Source: Terfezia claveryi
Taxonomy: Eukaryota; Ascomycota; Pezizomycetes; Pezizales; Pezizaceae
Assembly: GCA_015179025.1 (NCBI GenBank)
Contig: WHUX01000005.1
Location: 682,001-746,000 of the forward strand
Direction of reading: 5' to 3'
DNA length: 64,000 bases
Below the pieces are notes generated by a model, which did no database searches, was not told the DNA's origin, and worked only from the letters and a program-made list of their open reading frames with translations. Below, in pieces: positions 59,510 to 64,000 of this stretch (its first letter is position 1; each line of letters starts with the position of its first letter). The position numbers were made by a program, and so were the translations under genes.

Positions 59510-62450
59510 TCAGTCAGTAAGATATTTCATCGTTTTTTCAATGCCACCATGAGCGGTTGCTTCATGTGCATCTTTAATAACCAATTCGAGATAGTTCTTA
59601 CCTTCGATGTTAAAGGTAGAGGGCAAGACTAATCTCCATTGTCCTTGTCGGTTCTTGACATACAAAAATCCGTCTTTTCTTCTATGATCCTTACGATTCA
59701 CAAAGGTATCATAATAGTTCTTCCAGATAGGACATACTCTCATGCATGATTGATATGCGGCTTTCATACCTGTTCCTTGGTCAAGCCAGTGTGTGATGAA
59801 GTAGTCCTTATCGTCTTCAAATCCATCACTGATGTGTTTCTCTTCAATGAGCTTGTTGAGGGTCGGTTCGATCCTTGTGTTGAAGTCATTGATGGTGGGT
59901 TTCTTCTCCTTGCATATAGAAGTATTATGTCCTGAGAACTTACAAAAATCACAACGCTGTCGGGAGGTCTTGGTGTCTTGAATGAAGGAGGGTAAATCTT
60001 CGTCAATGGCTACTCGCTTTTTAGAACGAGTGGTGACGGCGGCGGTGTTGATTGGAATTGCGTTGCTGCTGCTAGCGGTTGCAGCTGGTTGTTGAGGTGC
60101 CTTCCATGGTTGTTGTGAGGCAACAGGAGTATTCATGATCTCCTGTTCCATTTGTCGGTTGGTCATCTGTTCGGTAGGGTTACTGAACTGAATGCTGGGT
60201 TGGAGAGTGGGTTGTGTCGGCTTGTTGGCAATCCATCTTTTTGCCCATTCTCCGATTTCCTGGATAGCTTCTTCTCGGCTGAGAGCTGGTGGAGGTAGAT
60301 AAGCTGGCGTTTGTTGTACTGGTGCTAGTTCCTTTTGAGGCTCATTTGCGGCTAGGATATGCGCAATACGAGTCGTAAGGAATTCCTTCTCCTTCTTAAG
60401 AACTGAGGCTGTCAGGTCACAGTTCAAACTGCCATGTCCGTAGTGGTTGCAAATTGCACATGTTTCGACGGTGAATATGCGGTTGTTCATGGCGTGGGAG
60501 CTGCCATGAACTGGACAGTAAAAATCGCGGCAAAAGGACCAGTGCATCCTTTTGTGTTATTGCCAATTGCTATGAGCCAGGTCGATAGCAATTTCTTTCG
60601 CTTCTTCAGGAGCGAGGGTATTTTGTTGTGCGTTTTCAGAAGATGGAGGCCTATATCTTAGTCCAAGAACTGTTAAAGGTTTGTTCTTGTTTATATTGGG
60701 TACATGATCATACCCGCTGAAAACTTCTTCTGCTATAGTGGATAGAGTCTCGTCGTCTGAGGACTCTTCTTCCTTCATCATGTCATATTCGCTTTCTTCA
60801 TCCTGGATGCCCTCGAAGTATGGACAGAAGATATGGTGTCCAAGTTCTTCGGCTCTTCCACGACATTTGTTGAAGTCGCAGTTGACATGCTTGAAATTAA
60901 TAGCTCCGCGAGAAACCATATTGTTCTGAGTAGAGGTTTCTGGTGATTGGAAAGTTCTTAAAGTGTTGGTAGAGATGTTGCGGTTGTAGGTGTGGTTAGG
61001 AGGATCGATGCTGTTGGAGATATAATCGTTCTCGGTAGTGGGAGTATCCAAGTATTTATACTTTCTTGATAGAGCGTCTGCTATCAAATTTTCCTTTCCT
61101 GCGGTATGCTGTATGTCTGTATCAAATTCCATTAGGTAATCTTGCCATCGCCTCAATTTTTGACTTGCAGGCGTTTGAGTATGGAAGGTTACTAACAGTT
61201 TGTGGTCAGTAAGGATAGTGAACTTGTGACCTCTCAATTGTGCTTCAAAAAATTTTAATGAGTCAATAATCGCTAATAATTCCTTTTGAAAGGTAGGATA
61301 ATTGAGTTGTGCTGGATTAAATTTTCTAGAGTGGAAGTATGATGGTCTGATGTGCGTCAACGGTCCTTGACCTATCCAAGATCCTAGTCCTACATCACTA
61401 GCATCACAGACTAAATATTTGGGTTCAGTAGATTCATTATTCCAGGGTTTTAAAACATGTGGGGAATTCACGAGTTCCTTGAGTTTTTCAAACGCTGCGT
61501 TATGAGTATCTGTCCATTCCCATTTCTTTGTTTCTCTTTGCAGTTCTGACAGGGTGCTTGCATACGATGCCAAGTCAGGAATAAATCTGCTGAGATAATT
61601 AACTATTCCAAGGAATCCTCTAAGATCCTTTTTTCTTGTAGGAGTCGGAAATGTTAATATAGTAGTCCTCTTCTTCGGGTCTACATGTAATCCATCTGAT
61701 GTCAAAACGTGTCCTAAGATTTCCAATCTTGGAGTAAAGAACTGGCATTTGCTTTCTTTGAGATAGAATTTCTCATCCTGTAGACGTTGAAGTACTTTCT
61801 TTAATAATTCTACATGTTCTTCATACATTTTAGAGAATATAATAATATCATCAATATAGATGATTAAATTTTTATAGACCATGTCCTTAAAAATTTCATG
61901 CATAATGCGAACCATGGTAGCTGGTGCGTTACGATCCCCTTGTTGCATAACTCTACTTCTGAAATATCCCATGTGACATAAAAAGGTAGAGTGTTGCTCA
62001 GATTCTTCATCGTTCCTGATATTAAAAAATCCGTCGGCTAAGTCGACCTTAGTCCAAATGGGATTCTCCGCTACTAGTTCAATTGCTTCATTAATATCTG
62101 GCAATGGGGATGTGATCTGGTTCGACAGCTAAATTGCGGTCTCGACAGTCATTGACATGTCGAGCTTCTTCCGGTTTATCTCGTTTAGGGATAGTGAACA
62201 TGACTACAGCATTTGTGTCATTTTCTACTCTATATATGCGACCTGATGCTTCTTCTTCGACTAATTTGTCATGGATTTGTTGTCTAAATTGATGTCCTGA
62301 GGGTCGCCATTTTGGTATCCAAGTAGCTCCTGCTTTTGGTTTGATAGAGTGATTAATTTTTCTTAGTGGAGGTAATTCCCATGGAATTGTCTTGGGAAAT
62401 AATAAGGGAAACTCCGTTACAGGGTTGAATTGTTTCTGTACCTAGAAACA
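59510..62450 (-). pseudogene. Reverse transcriptase, RNase H and a long Cys/His-rich insert (broken pol)
   Basis: The RT begins in another frame near 62440 (LLFPKTIPWELPPLRKINHS, IPKWRPSGHQF) and shifts around 62100-62110 to the long frame starting at 62104. That frame has WTKVDLADGFFNI, the catalytic IIYIDDIIIFSK, and LRGFLGIVNYLSRFIPD. RNase H follows with YLVCDASDVGLGSWIG, FQKELLAIIDSLKFF, ILTDHKLLV and ENLIADALSRK. About 480 residues then lead to the integrase zinc domain (HEATAHGGIEKT). This insert holds CPYF and CRDFYCPVHGSSH motifs and two CCHC knuckles (60419-60460 and 59912-59953). One in-frame TAA (60557-60559) interrupts it. Confidence 0.82.
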
Positions 62451-62990
62451 GCTGTCACGAGTTCTCTTTCTGAATCGGTTTCGTCTGCGTCACTAATATT
62501 TTCCCAATTATCCGGTTCACTATAATCTGTGACTGATTCGCAGCTGACCTGTGTATACGCTGATCTTATACCATTCGCCATGGTTCTAGATCCCTTCCAT
62601 ACGCTTAGCTGGAATCGTGGAATGTTTTCCGGTTGGATAGTAACTGATTCCTGATGGGCAGGAATTATTGCTCGCACTTTACTGAGAGCAGGTTCTCCTA
62701 GTATCATGTCCCATCCAGTCAAATGAGCTACATAGAACGTTCGTTCTTCTACATAACCTATCCAATCAAGTTTGATAGTACAAGCTTTGTCTATCATTCC
62801 TTTTGAGCCTTTAATTGCAGTACTTAATATTTCTTCTCGATACTTCTAGTTGGTATTTTGTATAGGTGTACAAATTGAGAATTGATTAAGTCTCCTCCCT
62901 TCGTTTGGAGATCAATTAAAGCTAGTGCGGGGATGTTCGTTAGCTTTAATGAATACCTTGCTAAAATCTGGTACCTGTCTTGACAAGGGT
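62417..62990 (-). pseudogene. Degenerate protease region
   Basis: The frame at 62417-62797 encodes the second half of a retropepsin-like domain (GWDMILGEPAL, KVRAIIPAHQESVTI). Upstream, in another frame near 62889-62925, ALIDLQTKGGD and INSQFVHLYKIPT resemble a protease start. The Asp-Ser/Thr-Gly triad expected after ALID is not present, so the enzyme is inactive as read. Confidence 0.65.
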
Positions 62991-63951
62991 CATTCCTTGA
63001 TTTTATCCTTGTTGTTTTTATCCTTGGTGGCTATCGGCATAGCTAAATCTTGTGCGGCTGTACGCATGGGTACCTTATTTTTTCGTTTCCTATAGTCCTT
63101 GTAGGAGTGTCCAGGGTTCCAACACCATAGACATTTCTTGTCTTTAATTAATTGCATCTTCGTCTTCTGATCCAATTTTTTTGTGATGGTGTCCCAATCT
63201 GAGTCCTTCCGATTTTCTGTGTTGGGTTTGGTGTTGGGATTGCTGCTAGGATTAAATCCTGTTTTTTGTCGTTGATTCTGGTCCCTGCGTGGACCATGAC
63301 TTCTGTTTTCATTCCGAGGGTGTTGTCGTCGGGATGTATTTGTTGTGGTGGTGGGGCAATATCCTTTTTGGAAGCTTCATATGACTCCGCTTGATGTACG
63401 AGCTGATCATATGACCATTCTTCTTTGATTAAAGGAATTAATGTAGCTGACATATATGGCGGCAGGTGATTAAGAAACTTTCTTCTTTTTACTTCCTGCG
63501 ATATTGATTGTTTGCCATCCTTGTCAATCAATTTGATTTGCATTTCAGTAAGCCAGTTGGCAAACTGTTTGATTCCCATGTGACGTCCGTCCTTGTATGG
63601 TGTGGCTGTCTCCCATCGTTTCCACAAAATGTCCTTACTAGTAGAGGGTATCAGAAAATCCCTTAGCGCTAGTATGAATCCAAAGAATGTCGCATTCTTT
63701 CCTTTTTCTCTTAGGAATTGATTATAAGTAGTGAGCGCGCTTCCTTCCATTCTGAATCCAACAATTTCCAGAGCTGAAGCGCCTTCTAAATCTATTCTTT
63801 TGAGAACAAACCAACGTTGCATTGCTGTGGCCCAAGAGTCAAAATATTGTGAGTCTTGCCATTTTTTGTCTTCTCCTCTTAATTTTTCTGGCATATCAAT
63901 CTTTATTCCTTTTAAAGCATTCGTTGCTTTATGGTTACCCGTTGTAACCAT
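62990..63951 (-). pseudogene. Gag with CCHC-like zinc knuckle
   Basis: The frame 63951-63148 is a typical Ty3/gypsy Gag (KLRGEDKKWQDSQYFDSWAT, FLREKGKNATFFGFILALRD, FANWLTEMQIKLIDKDG, KFLNHLPPYMSATLI). A second frame (63175-62990) carries CLWCWNPGHSYKDY, a CCHC knuckle whose last Cys is Tyr. The frames meet at a run of seven A on the minus strand (63176-63182). The start Met at 63951 is the first in this frame inside the window, and the true start may lie further right. Confidence 0.75.
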
Positions 63952-64000
63952 TCCTGTTGTAGATTCCCATTGTTGGTGTTCAACTGATTTTCCTCGTTTG

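Larger units (their letters stand above)
58054..64000 (-). mobile_element. Ty3/gypsy chromovirus-like retrotransposon, 5' end outside the window
   Basis: On the minus strand the order is Gag, zinc knuckle, protease, reverse transcriptase, RNase H, a long Cys/His-rich insert, integrase and chromodomain. This is the chromovirus order. Four in-frame stops, frame changes and a lost protease active site show that this copy is dead. The element is fungal and belongs to the class of genomic retrotransposons. Confidence 0.9.

Overview
This window looks like nuclear DNA of a filamentous ascomycete (Pezizomycotina; the class cannot be fixed from sequence alone). The evidence is spliceosomal genes with short introns (mostly 45-140 nt, often with CTAAC/CTGAC branch sites), a lysine tRNA with an intron, typical fungal gene families (ISWI, RRP4, MIM2, JEN1-type transporter, hydrolase-NB-ARC-TPR NLR), and a chromodomain Ty3/gypsy retrotransposon with RIP-like nonsense changes.

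The left part (about 3.4-28.1 kb) is gene-rich and mostly housekeeping. It holds a mitochondrial tRNA 2-thiouridylase (SLM3-like, minus), a conserved fungal protein (plus, divergent from SLM3), the exosome subunit RRP4 (minus), tRNA-Lys(CTT), an ISWI remodeller with nine exons (minus), a conserved fungal protein (plus), an AIM24-family protein (minus), a secreted Cys-rich/acidic protein (plus), a very long acidic protein ending in a MIM2 domain (plus), and a tail-anchored FHA protein (minus). Most exons were rebuilt here by reading across splice sites, and the reading phases close in every gene except three. Those three need one extra G/C in a homopolymer, which suggests base under-calling rather than gene death.

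The right part (28.1-64 kb) is gene-poor and repeat-rich. Five features stand out as genes or large structures: an intact 1,090-residue NLR (35.6-39.3 kb), a folylpolyglutamate synthase with a probable GC-AG intron, a 1.86-kb palindrome (42.7-44.5 kb), a decayed ankyrin gene and a JEN1-like carboxylate transporter. The right edge is a chromovirus-type retrotransposon on the minus strand. Its 3' LTR lies at 57.4-58.05 kb and its 5' end lies outside the window. Tc1/mariner-like and pogo-like debris fills the gaps.

The most unusual signal is a family of tiny insertions. A core TAGTCTGGTTGGCAC (or a piece of it, on either strand) sits at eight places, each flanked by direct repeats of 9 bp (five exact, three 8/9). 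The inserts are only 10-31 bp long. They look like minimal DNA-transposon relics or excision footprints with a Mutator-like target duplication, and I know of no described element that fits them.
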